A DNA stretch of 35,033 nt from Clostridiales bacterium (GTDB lineage: Bacteria > Bacillota > Clostridia > Christensenellales > Borkfalkiaceae). Under the pieces are notes generated by a model, which was given only the letters and a program-made list of their open reading frames with translations, was not told the DNA's origin and did no database searches. Positions 1 to 8,121 of this stretch are shown piece after piece. Numbering within the stretch: position 1 is the stretch's first letter; every line of letters begins with the position of its first letter. Position numbers and translations under genes: made by a program. Location of the stretch: NCBI GenBank assembly GCA_003538975.1, contig DPQQ01000012.1, forward strand, positions 1-35,033, in the 5' to 3' direction.

Positions 1-1
1 C

Positions 2-1366
2 GACGTGGATCTCAACAAGGTTGACTACGATGTTGACGTTCTTATAATCGGAGGCGGCGGAGCTGGGGCTTCTGCTGCAATCGAGGCTGACAACAACGGC
101 GCTAAGGCTATGATTGTCACAAAGCTCCGCGCAGGCGACGCCAACACAATGATGGCTGAGGGCGGTATTCAGGCGGCAGACAAACCGAATGACAGCCCCG
201 CTATTCACTATGTTGACGCATTCGGCGGCGGTCACTTTGCTGCTAAGCCCGAACTGCTCTACAAGCTCGTAAATGAAGCTCCCGACGCTATCAAGTGGCT
301 CTCCGACCTCGGCGTAGAATTCGATAAAGCTCCCGACGGAACTATGATCACCACACACGGCGGCGGTACTTCCAGAAAGAGAATGCACGCGGCTAAGGAC
401 TATTCCGGCGCTGAAATCATGAGAACTCTCCGTGACGAAGTGCTCAATCGCGGTATTCCGGTAGTTGACTTCACATCCGCAGTAGAACTCATTCTCGACG
501 AAAACGGCAAGTGTGCAGGCGCAGTCCTCATGAATATGGAGACAAGAGAGCTTCTCGTAGCACGCGCAAAGACCGTTATCCTCGCAACAGGCGGCGCAGG
601 AAGACTTCATTACCAGGGCTTCCCGACCTCAAACCACTACGGCGCAACGGCTGACGGACTTATCCTCGGCTACAGAGTCGGCGCAAAGCTCCTTTATGCA
701 GATACACTCCAGTACCACCCGACCGGCGCGGCTTATCCGGAACAGATCTTCGGCGCGCTCGTAACGGAAAAGGTACGTTCTCTCGGTGCAAAGCTCGTCA
801 ACGCAAACGGCGAAGTATTCATGCACCCGCTTGAAACACGTGACGTATCCGCGGCTTCCATCATTCGCGAATGCACCGCAAGAGGAAACGGCGTTCACAC
901 TGCTGACGGCATCGGAGTATGGCTTGACACTCCTATGATTGAGCTGAAGGGCGGAGAAGGCACAATCGAAGCAAGAATTCCGGCTATGATGAGAATGTTC
1001 GGCAAGTACGGCATCGACATCAGAAAGGAACCTATTCTCGTATATCCCACGCTTCACTATCAGAACGGCGGTATCGACATAGAGGACAACGGCGAAACGA
1101 CTCTCGTTAAAAACCTTTTCGTCGCAGGCGAAGCCGTAGGGGGCATCCACGGAAGGAACAGACTTATGGGCAACTCTCTTTTAGACATCATCGTATTCGG
1201 CCGTAACGCCGGTAAATACGCTTCCGAAAGAGCCAAAACCGTAAACGTAGGAAAGCTTACCCTTGATCATGTGGCGGCTTTTGAAAAAGAATGCGAAGAA
1301 GCCGGTATCCACTCCGACAAGCTTTCTCCGCAGATTCTTCCCGATTACAGAAGAAAGGATATGTAA
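2..1366 (+). CDS. Fumarate reductase/succinate dehydrogenase-like flavoprotein (5' end at or beyond window edge)
   Basis: This is an FAD-dependent oxidoreductase of the fumarate reductase/succinate dehydrogenase/L-aspartate oxidase flavoprotein family. An ADP-binding Rossmann motif (IIGGGGAGASAA) lies about 15 residues into the visible protein. The HTHGGGTSRKR stretch, the QYHPTG substrate-loop motif and the C-terminal VAGEAVGGIHGRNRLMGNSL FAD-binding segment are all family signatures. Where many relatives have HYTMGGI, this protein has HYQNGGI. It is about 455 residues and ends soon after the FAD domain, so it lacks the long helical C-terminus of true SdhA/FrdA. The reading frame is open to base 2; a GTG at base 5 would give a plausible short N-terminus, but any ribosome binding site lies outside the window, so the start is unresolved. 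The next gene is a dicarboxylate/amino-acid exchanger, which fits a role in anaerobic fumarate or aspartate metabolism (inference). The exact substrate cannot be assigned. Confidence 0.85.
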   Translation, partial: DVDLNKVDYDVDVLIIGGGGAGASAAIEADNNGAKAMIVTKLRAGDANTMMAEGGIQAADKPNDSPAIHYVDAFGGGHFAAKPELLYKLVNEAPDAIKWLSDLGVEFDKAPDGTMITTHGGGTSRKRMHAAKDYSGAEIMRTLRDEVLNRGIPVVDFTSAVELILDENGKCAGAVLMNMETRELLVARAKTVILATGGAGRLHYQGFPTSNHYGATADGLILGYRVGAKLLYADTLQYHPTGAAYPEQIFGALVTEKVRSLGAKLVNANGEVFMHPLETRDVSAASIIRECTARGNGVHTADGIGVWLDTPMIELKGGEGTIEARIPAMMRMFGKYGIDIRKEPILVYPTLHYQNGGIDIEDNGETTLVKNLFVAGEAVGGIHGRNRLMGNSLLDIIVFGRNAGKYASERAKTVNVGKLTLDHVAAFEKECEEAGIHSDKLSPQILPDYRRKDM

Positions 1367-1370
1367 CTTC

Positions 1371-1476
1371 GGTTAACTTTCGCTAATACAGGTATTATCA
1401 AATACTACCGTTTTATGAGAAGATTATCGAATAAAACGGCAACGCTTTATTCTACCTGTGTCATCGAAGCGTTACC
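1371..1476. repeat. Inverted-repeat element, two copies of a dispersed 24-nt repeat (locus A)
   Basis: Two 24-base copies of a dispersed intergenic repeat face each other here: 1371-1394 (reading towards ACAGGTA) and 1453-1476 (starting TACCTGTGT, ending GCGTTACC). Between them lies a second dyad, CCGTTTTAT/ATAAAACGG. The whole unit is about 106 bp and could fold into a nested hairpin. Related copies lie near 8132, 8189 and 15152. It sits directly after the stop codon of the flavoprotein gene. Confidence 0.55.
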
Positions 1477-1531
1477 GTAAATCGAACAAAACAAAAAGGC
1501 GTACCCGACGCTGAATGCGGGCGGGAATAAA

Positions 1532-1582
1532 TAAGGCGTAACCCGGTTCTGCGGTTTGCGAAAGGGTTACGCCTTAGATTTT
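1532..1582 (+). terminator. Perfect 13-bp hairpin, probable terminator or 3'-end stabiliser
   Basis: Bases 1532-1544 and 1564-1576 are perfect inverted repeats (TAAGGCGTAACCC / GGGTTACGCCTTA) around a 19-base loop. They are followed only by the weak run GATTTT, so this is a strong hairpin with a poor U-tail. It lies between the flavoprotein gene and the promoter of the exchanger gene, where a terminator is expected. Confidence 0.5.
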
Positions 1583-1618
1583 GCCCGTGATATATCAAAA
1601 AGATATAATAGCTATATC
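1581..1618 (+). promoter_or_regulatory. Promoter with two overlapping dyads upstream of the AspT-family gene
   Basis: TTGCCC (1581-1586) and TATAAT (1604-1609) are separated by 17 bases. The spacer holds the perfect 10-bp palindrome TGATATATCA (1588-1597), and a second dyad GATATA-atagc-TATATC (1602-1618) covers the -10 box. Repeated GATATA half-sites across a core promoter suggest an operator; the cognate regulator is not known. The predicted leader also has a small CTTGT/ACAAG hairpin (1672-1685) that takes in the first bases of the ribosome binding site AAGGGG. Confidence 0.6.
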
Positions 1619-1694
1619 GATTTTTACTATACGCCGGCGGGCGATAAAATCAGAAATAAAATAAAAATAAACTTGTTTATACAAGGGGTTAAAA

Positions 1695-3122
1695 ATGTCA
1701 GATACAAACGTTAAAAAGAAAAGAAACCGAGTTGCGATAATAATCGCCGCAGTACTCCTGTTGGCAGTCGCCGCCTGGTGCATATATTCCGCGACTCAGG
1801 TTGAAGGCGGAATAGGCAAAATATTCAAATTCGCAAACAAAAAAGTCTTCTCGAGCGACGCCGAAGGACCTTTCCAGCCGGTATATTCGATAATAGCTTT
1901 ATTATTCGGAATTTTCCTTGTGTCAACCTTGGGGTACCTGCTCGGAAGCATTTCGATAAAGGGCGTATCTCTCGGCACTGCGGGCGTGTTCCTTGTAGCG
2001 ATACTTTTCGGCTATCTCTGCACGATCATACCCGAAAACGTTCCGATACTCGGAGCTTTCAGTATCAAAAACACGCACAGACTTATGTACAGCTTCTACG
2101 GCACCGTTATACAGAACATAGGTCTTACGCTTTTCGTTTCGGCGGTAGGTTTTATCGCGGGACCGGGATTTTTCCCGAACCTTAAAAAGAACGCTAAATC
2201 TTACGTTCTTTTAGGCGTAATAATCATCTGTTCGGGCGCTCTTTTAGCCGCGCTTTTCGCGCTTATTCCGGGTATCGGTTCGGAATTTTCGGTAGGAATT
2301 TTGTCGGGTTCGTTAACAACGACTCCCGGGTTCTCAGCCGCTCAGGAAGCCGCGAACGCGGTAGGCGGCAGCCCCGACGCCGTAACTTTGGGACATGCGA
2401 TAGCGTATCCCTTCGGCGTAGTAGGCGTTGTTTTGTTCGTACAGCTTATTCCGCGTTTTATGAAGGCGGATATGGGGCACGAACGCGAACTTTTAAAAGC
2501 GGTCGATCTCGATAAAAACACTGTTAAAAAGGACTATTTCAAATGCGATCCGTTCGGACTTATGCCGTTCTCGCTCGCTATTATCTTCGGTCTTATTCTC
2601 GGCTCGATAAACATTCCGCTGACTGGCAAAGGTTATAACGGAACGTGTTTCTCGCTGGGAACGACGGGCGGCGTGCTTATAGCGTGCCTTTTGTTCGGAC
2701 ACTTCGGACACATGGGCAGACTTTCGCTCGAAGTCGACGATAAAACTCTCAAAGTTTTCAGAGAATTCGGACTTATGCTGTTCCTTATCGGCGCGGGCGT
2801 TTCCGGCGGGGTAAGCCTTGTTTCCGAAATTTCAAAGTCCACTCACGGCGCAATGCTCATACTTTACGGCTTCCTTGCCGGGGTAGCGATGACTCTCGTT
2901 CCGATGATAATCGGCTTTATTTTCGCCAAGAAGGTTCTGAAGCTTCCGCTTCTTAATAATCTCGGCTCGATAACGGGCGGCATGACCAGCACTCCCGCTC
3001 TCGGAACTCTTATCCAGACGGCGGGTACCGACGACGTGGCTTCGGCTTACGCTTCGACTTATCCCATCGCGCTCATTCTCGTGGTTTTAGCTTCGCAGTT
3101 CATCGTAACGCTTATAAGGTAA
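1695..3122 (+). CDS. AspT/YidE/YbjL-family antiporter (aspartate:alanine exchanger-like)
   Basis: This is a polytopic inner-membrane transporter of the aspartate:alanine exchanger family (Asp-Al_Ex domain, PF06826). Two internally related membrane halves are visible, each ending in a family signature: SGSLTTTPGFSAAQEA around residues 210-225, and GSITGGMTSTPALGTL near residue 430. The N-terminus is short, cytoplasmic and basic (MSDTNVKKKRNR), followed by the first membrane helix. The central RCK_C/TrkA-C domains found in AspT and YidE are missing; only a short hydrophilic linker (about residues 255-285) separates the halves, giving 475 residues instead of about 550. The ATG start has AAGGGG 7 bases upstream. 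The gene has its own promoter and terminator. The substrate is not readable from sequence; the neighbouring fumarate-reductase-like protein makes a dicarboxylate or aspartate exchanger plausible. Confidence 0.88.
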   Translation: MSDTNVKKKRNRVAIIIAAVLLLAVAAWCIYSATQVEGGIGKIFKFANKKVFSSDAEGPFQPVYSIIALLFGIFLVSTLGYLLGSISIKGVSLGTAGVFLVAILFGYLCTIIPENVPILGAFSIKNTHRLMYSFYGTVIQNIGLTLFVSAVGFIAGPGFFPNLKKNAKSYVLLGVIIICSGALLAALFALIPGIGSEFSVGILSGSLTTTPGFSAAQEAANAVGGSPDAVTLGHAIAYPFGVVGVVLFVQLIPRFMKADMGHERELLKAVDLDKNTVKKDYFKCDPFGLMPFSLAIIFGLILGSINIPLTGKGYNGTCFSLGTTGGVLIACLLFGHFGHMGRLSLEVDDKTLKVFREFGLMLFLIGAGVSGGVSLVSEISKSTHGAMLILYGFLAGVAMTLVPMIIGFIFAKKVLKLPLLNNLGSITGGMTSTPALGTLIQTAGTDDVASAYASTYPIALILVVLASQFIVTLIR

Positions 3123-3160
3123 GTGCGTAAAACGCAACTTAAAATTCATAATTTATATTC

Positions 3161-3199
3161 AAAAAGATCGTTCCGGGAATACCCGGGCGGTCTTTTTTT
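3161..3199 (+). terminator. Intrinsic terminator after the AspT-family gene
   Basis: A G+C-rich hairpin built from CCGGG-aata-CCCGG, extended by AAAAAGA/TCTTTTT flanks, is followed by a run of seven T. It lies 38 bases after the stop codon. Confidence 0.85.
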
Positions 3200-3258
3200 G
3201 AAAGAGTAAAAGACAAAAGCGTGTAAAAGCCGTTTTTTACGGCTTGATTTAATATCGT

Positions 3259-3303
3259 TTGACATTAAAGCTCGTAAAGTTTATACTTTTATTAAAGTAT
3301 AAA
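3259..3303 (+). promoter_or_regulatory. Strong sigma-A-type promoter of the aro operon with a 24-bp palindrome
   Basis: TTGACA (3259-3264), a 17-base spacer and TATACT (3282-3287) form a near-consensus promoter. The -10 box is the left end of a perfect dyad, TTTATACTTT-tatt-AAAGTATAAA (arms 3280-3289 and 3294-3303), which covers the predicted transcription start near 3294. A repressor binding there would shut the operon; the dyad could also merely be an A+T-rich hairpin at the 5' end of the mRNA. Confidence 0.8.
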
Positions 3304-3320
3304 AAAGCGGTTTGACTGAT

Positions 3321-4346
3321 ATGGTGATTTTACTTACAAAAGGATATAAAAAGGAAGAACTTTCTTCTCTTACTTCATATATAACGGCATGCGGCGCGAC
3401 TTATAATCTTGTCTGCGGCAAAGGTTTCGATTACCTCGAGCTTTCGGGCGACGTTTATAAAGTCGATCCCGAAGTCCTGCGCGAAAAGCGCATAGTAGCG
3501 GGGGTGGAAGGGTTTTCTTCGCCGTACGTTTACGCTACGAAAAAATCGGGTAAAACCGCTCAAAAAATTATAACCGTCGGCAGCGTGAAAATCGGCGGCG
3601 GCAATTTTACCGTCATTGCGGGACCTTGTTCCGTCGAGTCCGAAAGGGCTATAATCGACGTCGCCGTTGCTGTAAAAAACGCGGGGGCGGACATTCTCCG
3701 CGGCGGCGCGTTCAAACCGAGAACTTCTCCCTACACCTTTCAGGGACTCGGCGAAGACGGCGTTAAATTTTTAATAAAAGCCAAAAAAGAGACGGGACTC
3801 CCGATTGTTACCGAAATAACGGGGGTAAGCCGGCTTAATCTGTTTTCCGAAGTCGATTTGATTCAGATCGGCGCGAGAAACATGCAGAATTTTGAACTAT
3901 TAAAAGAAGTAGCAAAACTCAAAAAGCCGATTTTTTTGAAACGCGGCTTTTCAAACACCGTGCGAGAGTTGTTATTCTCTGCGGAATATCTTTTGTCGGA
4001 AGGCGCTGATGACGTTATTCTGTGCGAAAGAGGCATAAGAACGTTTGAAACGATAACCCGCAGCACGCTCGATTTGTCGTCGGCAGCCGCGCTTAAAACG
4101 ATGACAGACCTTCCCGTGTTCGTCGATCCGTCGCATGCGTCGGGGAATAGTCGGCTCGTAAAGCCGCTCTCGCTCGCATCCGCCGCGGTCGGAGCGGACG
4201 GACTTATGATAGAAACTCATCTTTCGCCGGAAGAAGCTCTTTCCGACGGTGCGGAATCTGTAACGCCCGCCGGACTTAAAGATATAATCGCCGCCGCAAA
4301 ATCGGTGGTAAACGCTTGCAAAACGGCGGACAGAACGAGAATCTGA
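3321..4346 (+). CDS. aroF: 3-deoxy-7-phosphoheptulonate (DAHP) synthase, type I-beta
   Basis: This enzyme condenses phosphoenolpyruvate and erythrose 4-phosphate, the first committed step of aromatic amino acid synthesis. An N-terminal ferredoxin-like regulatory domain (about residues 1-70), typical of the Thermotoga/Bacillus type and used for feedback control, precedes the TIM-barrel catalytic domain. Visible motifs include IAGPCSVES with the metal-ligand Cys near residue 103, GGAFKPRTSPYTFQGLG, FLKRGF, and DPSHASG with the metal-ligand His. I prefer the ATG at 3321; a TTG at 3312 would add three residues, and neither has a good ribosome binding site. The predicted mRNA leader is only about 27 bases. 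It is the first gene of a five-gene operon. Confidence 0.93.
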   Translation: MVILLTKGYKKEELSSLTSYITACGATYNLVCGKGFDYLELSGDVYKVDPEVLREKRIVAGVEGFSSPYVYATKKSGKTAQKIITVGSVKIGGGNFTVIAGPCSVESERAIIDVAVAVKNAGADILRGGAFKPRTSPYTFQGLGEDGVKFLIKAKKETGLPIVTEITGVSRLNLFSEVDLIQIGARNMQNFELLKEVAKLKKPIFLKRGFSNTVRELLFSAEYLLSEGADDVILCERGIRTFETITRSTLDLSSAAALKTMTDLPVFVDPSHASGNSRLVKPLSLASAAVGADGLMIETHLSPEEALSDGAESVTPAGLKDIIAAAKSVVNACKTADRTRI

Positions 4347-4366
4347 CGCTTTTTAAAAGGTAAACA

Positions 4367-5488
4367 ATGATTAAACAAACGGTCAACGCGTCAAAAAAGT
4401 ACGACGTAATAATTTCGGACGGCAAAAAGGATTTTAAAGCCTTTCTGCCGCTTTTTGGCGGGAAAAATATTCTCATTCTTACCGACGATAACGTTTTTAA
4501 TCTTTACAAAGACTATTTTGACGGCGTTTTTACGGATAAAAACGTCTATTATTACGTGATCCCGCACGGCGAAGAGAGTAAAAATTTAACCGAATATGCA
4601 AAAATAGCAGAGTTTCTTGCGAAGAATAATTTTACGAGAAGCGATTCGCTTATTGCTTTCGGCGGGGGAGTTACAGGCGATCTCGGCGGCTTTTTAGCTG
4701 CGACTTATTTAAGGGGAATAAACTTTTTCACCGTTCCGACTACGCTTTTATCAGCCGTCGATTCGTCCGTCGGCGGAAAGACCGCGGTCAACATTTCGGT
4801 CGGCAAAAATCTTTGCGGCGCGTTTTATCAACCGACCGCCGTTTATATAGATATTTCTTTATTAAAAACTCTCCCGGAGCGTGAAGTAAAAAGCGGTCTC
4901 GGAGAGATTTTAAAGTACAAATTCATCGCAAAATCGCCCGCGAACTTTTCGTACGAAAGAATTTTTGCGGTAAAAACCGTTATATTAAGTGGAACCGAAC
5001 ACGGCAGTTTCGCAGGTAACGAAGGCGAGCTTTTAACCCGCATTATATCGGATGCGATTTCCGAAAAAACCGCCGTCGTAGAAGCCGACGAAAGGGAATC
5101 GGGGGTAAGAAAGATTCTCAACTTCGGGCACACCGTCGGTCACGCTATAGAAAGACTTTCGGACTTTAAACTTTCTCACGGCGAGGCGGTCGCAAAGGGG
5201 ATTTTATACTCGCTTCGGATTTCGAAAATTCTTTCGGAAAACAAGAAAAAGTTCGATAATGAAATATCTCTGTATAAAAAAGCCCTGAAAGAGTTAAAAA
5301 TATACTTTTCGGACGATTTTACGCCTAAGGAGATAATCGCCGCCGTAAAAAGCGATAAAAAAATGAACGACGGCGGAGTAGACTTTGTAATTATAAACGA
5401 CGATTTTAAGCCGGAAATAAAAACCATTCCGCTTACGGAGCTTGAAAATTATATCGGGCTTATAAAGGAAACACGTTATGAAGGCTGA
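4367..5488 (+). CDS. aroB: 3-dehydroquinate synthase
   Basis: This NAD-dependent enzyme cyclises DAHP to 3-dehydroquinate, step two of the shikimate pathway. Family motifs are clear: AFGGGVTGDLGGFLAATYLR (NAD and substrate contact, about residues 97-116), PTTLLSAVDSSVGGKTAVN, KNLCGAFYQP, the metal-ligand Glu in SGLGEILKYK (near residue 180), and the metal-ligand histidines in NFGHTVGHAIE and LSHGEAVAKG. The length of 373 residues is normal. It follows aroF by 20 bases and overlaps aroA by 11 bases, so translation is probably coupled. An ATG start has AAAAGG upstream. Confidence 0.95.
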   Translation: MIKQTVNASKKYDVIISDGKKDFKAFLPLFGGKNILILTDDNVFNLYKDYFDGVFTDKNVYYYVIPHGEESKNLTEYAKIAEFLAKNNFTRSDSLIAFGGGVTGDLGGFLAATYLRGINFFTVPTTLLSAVDSSVGGKTAVNISVGKNLCGAFYQPTAVYIDISLLKTLPEREVKSGLGEILKYKFIAKSPANFSYERIFAVKTVILSGTEHGSFAGNEGELLTRIISDAISEKTAVVEADERESGVRKILNFGHTVGHAIERLSDFKLSHGEAVAKGILYSLRISKILSENKKKFDNEISLYKKALKELKIYFSDDFTPKEIIAAVKSDKKMNDGGVDFVIINDDFKPEIKTIPLTELENYIGLIKETRYEG

Positions 5489-6794
5489 AATTTTTCACTC
5501 CGTATTAAGCGGAAAAATAATCGCTCCGCCTTCCAAGTCCGAAGCCGAAAGATTTATGATAATCGCCTTTTTAGCCGAATATTTTTGCAAAAAAAACAAA
5601 AGAATAACGGTAAAAAACGTCGGTAGTTCCGACGACGTAAAGGCGATGAAAAACGTGCTCGAAGCCTTGGGATTGAAGTGCGGATTCACGGGCGGCGACT
5701 TTTACGCCGATTATTATGACGAGAGAACCGCTATCGAAAAAGACGGCTTTATATCTGCGGACGTTTATTCTTCGGGCGCTACTTTAAGATTTCTCCTTCC
5801 GATAATCGCCGCTCTCGGCAAATCCGCGCGTATATACGGCGACAAAACGCTCCTTGCCCGCCCGAACGACAGTCTTTTTATTGCGTTAAGTTCGGCAGGA
5901 ATAAAGATTGAAAGAGAAGAAAATTATATTGAGTTAAGCGGCAAAATATCTGAGGCCGAGCTTACGATCGACAGGTCTTTAAGCTCTCAATATTTAAGCG
6001 GACTTCTGCTCGCCGCGCCGCTTATCGGAAATATCGTAAAAATAAAAGCCGTGGGGGAACAGACTTCCGGCGGCTATATTGATATGACGATAGCGGCTCT
6101 TAAAAATATCGGCGTTACCGTGACCGAAAATAGCGGAATTTATACCGTAAAAAGCGACGTAAACGATAATAATATACCGGACGAACTTACGGTAAAAGGC
6201 GACTATTCGGGAGCGGCGCAGTTTATTCTGTCCGGGGCAAAGACTGTTACGATAGAAAATCTCGATAAAAATTCTCTCCAGCCCGACGCAAGCGTTCTCG
6301 CCGCCATAAAAAAGTTCGGACTTAAAACAGAATGGGAAGAAAACAAAGTTACCGTTCGTAATGTATCGTGCGATAATATGAACGATAAAAAAGAAGAACC
6401 GCTCGAATTTTTTATAGACGGCTGTCCCGATTTAGCCGAAATTATAGCCGTATCTTCGGTAATTTTCAATAAAAACGCGATAATTCACGGTACAAAAAGA
6501 CTTAAGTATAAAGAAAGCGACCGCGCCGCAGCGATAAAAAGGCTGCTTACCGCCGCCGGCGTAAAGACCGAAGTAACGGATAATTCGATAGTAATCTACC
6601 CGTCGAAGCCGAAGCCTTTCGTATTCGATGCAGACGGTGACCACAGATCGGTTTTTGCCGCGACAATTCTTGCGGCTTTTACGGAAGGGAACGAAAAAAG
6701 CGTTATTTACGGGGCGGAAGCGATAAAAAAATCTTATCCCGGATTTTTTAACGATTTTATAGAGCTCGGAGGAAACTGCCGTGTCGATTTTTGA
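5478..6794 (+). CDS. aroA: 3-phosphoshikimate 1-carboxyvinyltransferase (EPSP synthase)
   Basis: This enzyme transfers the enolpyruvyl group of phosphoenolpyruvate to shikimate 3-phosphate. The two-domain inside-out barrel family is recognised from APPSKSEAERF (Lys20, Ser21 and Arg25 match the catalytic K-S-R set), SSGATLRFLLP, DKTLLARPND, SSQYLSGLLLAAPL, DGCPDLAEI (catalytic Asp), KRLKYKESDRAAA (Glu and Arg) and DGDHRSVFAA. The length of 438 residues is normal. The phosphoenolpyruvate loop is unusual: Ser-Ser-Gly-Ala-Thr-Leu-Arg-Phe replaces the common Asn-Ala/Ser-Gly-Thr-x-x-Arg-Pro/Leu pattern. The gene overlaps both neighbours (11 and 14 bases), a sign of a single operon. Confidence 0.92.
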   Translation: MKAEIFHSVLSGKIIAPPSKSEAERFMIIAFLAEYFCKKNKRITVKNVGSSDDVKAMKNVLEALGLKCGFTGGDFYADYYDERTAIEKDGFISADVYSSGATLRFLLPIIAALGKSARIYGDKTLLARPNDSLFIALSSAGIKIEREENYIELSGKISEAELTIDRSLSSQYLSGLLLAAPLIGNIVKIKAVGEQTSGGYIDMTIAALKNIGVTVTENSGIYTVKSDVNDNNIPDELTVKGDYSGAAQFILSGAKTVTIENLDKNSLQPDASVLAAIKKFGLKTEWEENKVTVRNVSCDNMNDKKEEPLEFFIDGCPDLAEIIAVSSVIFNKNAIIHGTKRLKYKESDRAAAIKRLLTAAGVKTEVTDNSIVIYPSKPKPFVFDADGDHRSVFAATILAAFTEGNEKSVIYGAEAIKKSYPGFFNDFIELGGNCRVDF

Positions 6795-7833
6795 AGGCAA
6801 AAAAATAAAAATAAAAACTTTCGGCGAATCTCATTCCGAATTCATCGGGGCGAGCGTTTCGGGCGTCGGCAAAATAAAAATAGACTACGACAAACTCACC
6901 GCTTTTTTAGAACGAAGAAAGCCTTATAAAGAATTTTGCGGAACGGAGCGGACGGAGAGCGATATTCCCGTGTTTTCGGGAGTTGAAGACGGCGTAATAA
7001 ACGGCGACTTTTCATTCAAAATCGCAAATACCGACGTAAAAAAGTTCGATTACGGCGAACTGTACGCAAAGCCCAGACCTTCGCACGCCGACGTAGCGGC
7101 GTACTTAAAAGACGGAACTCTTGACTTTACGGGCGGCGGAAGATTTTCAGGCAGGCTCACCGCTGTTTTATGCGTCATCGGCGGAATATTCAAAGAAGAG
7201 CTTGAAAAACGCGGCGTAAAAATCGCGGCGTATATTTCTTCGGTCGGCGGCGTAAAAGGAACCACGTACAAGACCGGCGTTCCCGAATATAAAACCGTCA
7301 TCGAAAAGCGGCAGGGCTTCCCGTCGCTTTCCGCTAAAAAAGAAATGCTTGAAAAAATAAACGACATAAAGCTCGCCGGCGATTCGGTCGGCGGCAGGGC
7401 GGAGTGCATCGTCTACGGCTTGAAGCCCGGCGTCGGCAACGACATGTTCGAGGGACTCGAAGGCAAAATATCTTCGCTTCTTTATGCCATTCCCGCGGTC
7501 AAGGGGGTAGAGTTCGGTCTCGGATTCGACTTTGCCGATTCTTACGGAACCGCGGTAAACGACGAAATGCGCTTTAACGGCGATAAAATAGAATTTTTAT
7601 CGAACAGCGCCGGCGGCATTTACGGCGGGATATCGGTAGGCTTGCCCATAACTTTCGGGGTGGCGATAAAACCGACGCCGTCCATAAAAAAGCCGCAGAG
7701 AACGGTAGATCTCGTTAAAAAGCAAAACGTTACGATTGAAATAACCGGCAGACACGACGCGTGCATAGCGGTACGCGCGATTCCGTGTATCGAAGCCGCC
7801 GCGGCGATAGCCATATACGACGAACTTTTATAG
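6781..7833 (+). CDS. aroC: Chorismate synthase
   Basis: This enzyme makes chorismate from EPSP using reduced flavin, the last step of the common aromatic pathway. Signatures are TFGESHSEFIG (usually GESHG; the catalytic His is kept), RPSHADVAAYLKDG, GGRFSGRLTA, GDSVGGRAECIV, GLGFDFADSYGT, SNSAGGIYGGISVG, VAIKPTPSI and GRHDACIAVRAIPCIEA. The length of 350 residues is typical. The GTG start lies inside the end of aroA but has a perfect GGAGG 10 bases upstream, so the start is well supported and translation should be efficient. Confidence 0.95.
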   Translation: MSIFEGKKIKIKTFGESHSEFIGASVSGVGKIKIDYDKLTAFLERRKPYKEFCGTERTESDIPVFSGVEDGVINGDFSFKIANTDVKKFDYGELYAKPRPSHADVAAYLKDGTLDFTGGGRFSGRLTAVLCVIGGIFKEELEKRGVKIAAYISSVGGVKGTTYKTGVPEYKTVIEKRQGFPSLSAKKEMLEKINDIKLAGDSVGGRAECIVYGLKPGVGNDMFEGLEGKISSLLYAIPAVKGVEFGLGFDFADSYGTAVNDEMRFNGDKIEFLSNSAGGIYGGISVGLPITFGVAIKPTPSIKKPQRTVDLVKKQNVTIEITGRHDACIAVRAIPCIEAAAAIAIYDELL

Positions 7834-7840
7834 GATAATT

Positions 7841-8095
7841 ATGGAAGACCTAAAAATTTTAAGAGATAAAACAGACAAAATCGACGACGAAATAGTAACT
7901 CTTTTGTTAAAGCGTATGGCTTGCAGTAAAGCTATAGGCGAAGTAAAAAAATCATTATCCGTTCCCGTTACGGACTTAAAAAGAGAAGACGAAATCATAA
8001 ACCGCCTTACTTTAAACAAAAAAGAATCCGAAGCGGAACTGATAAAGGACGTTTATAAGCTTATTTTCGCTTATTCCAAAAGTTTACAAAAGTAA
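7841..8095 (+). CDS. aroQ: Chorismate mutase, AroQ class (monofunctional)
   Basis: An 84-residue all-helical chorismate mutase, which turns chorismate into prephenate for phenylalanine and tyrosine. The pattern LRDKTDKIDDEIVTLLLKRM, then the K-A-I-G-E-V-K helix, then the VTDLKREDEIINRL segment, matches the AroQ fold with its catalytic Arg, Lys and Glu positions. No prephenate dehydratase or DAHP synthase domain is fused. It starts 7 bases after aroC, preceded by TAGGATAATT, and is the last gene of the operon, so chorismate made here is steered towards Phe/Tyr. Tryptophan-branch genes are not in the window. Confidence 0.9.
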   Translation: MEDLKILRDKTDKIDDEIVTLLLKRMACSKAIGEVKKSLSVPVTDLKREDEIINRLTLNKKESEAELIKDVYKLIFAYSKSLQK

Positions 8096-8121
8096 GATAG
8101 GCTTTTATAAAAATTCGGTCG

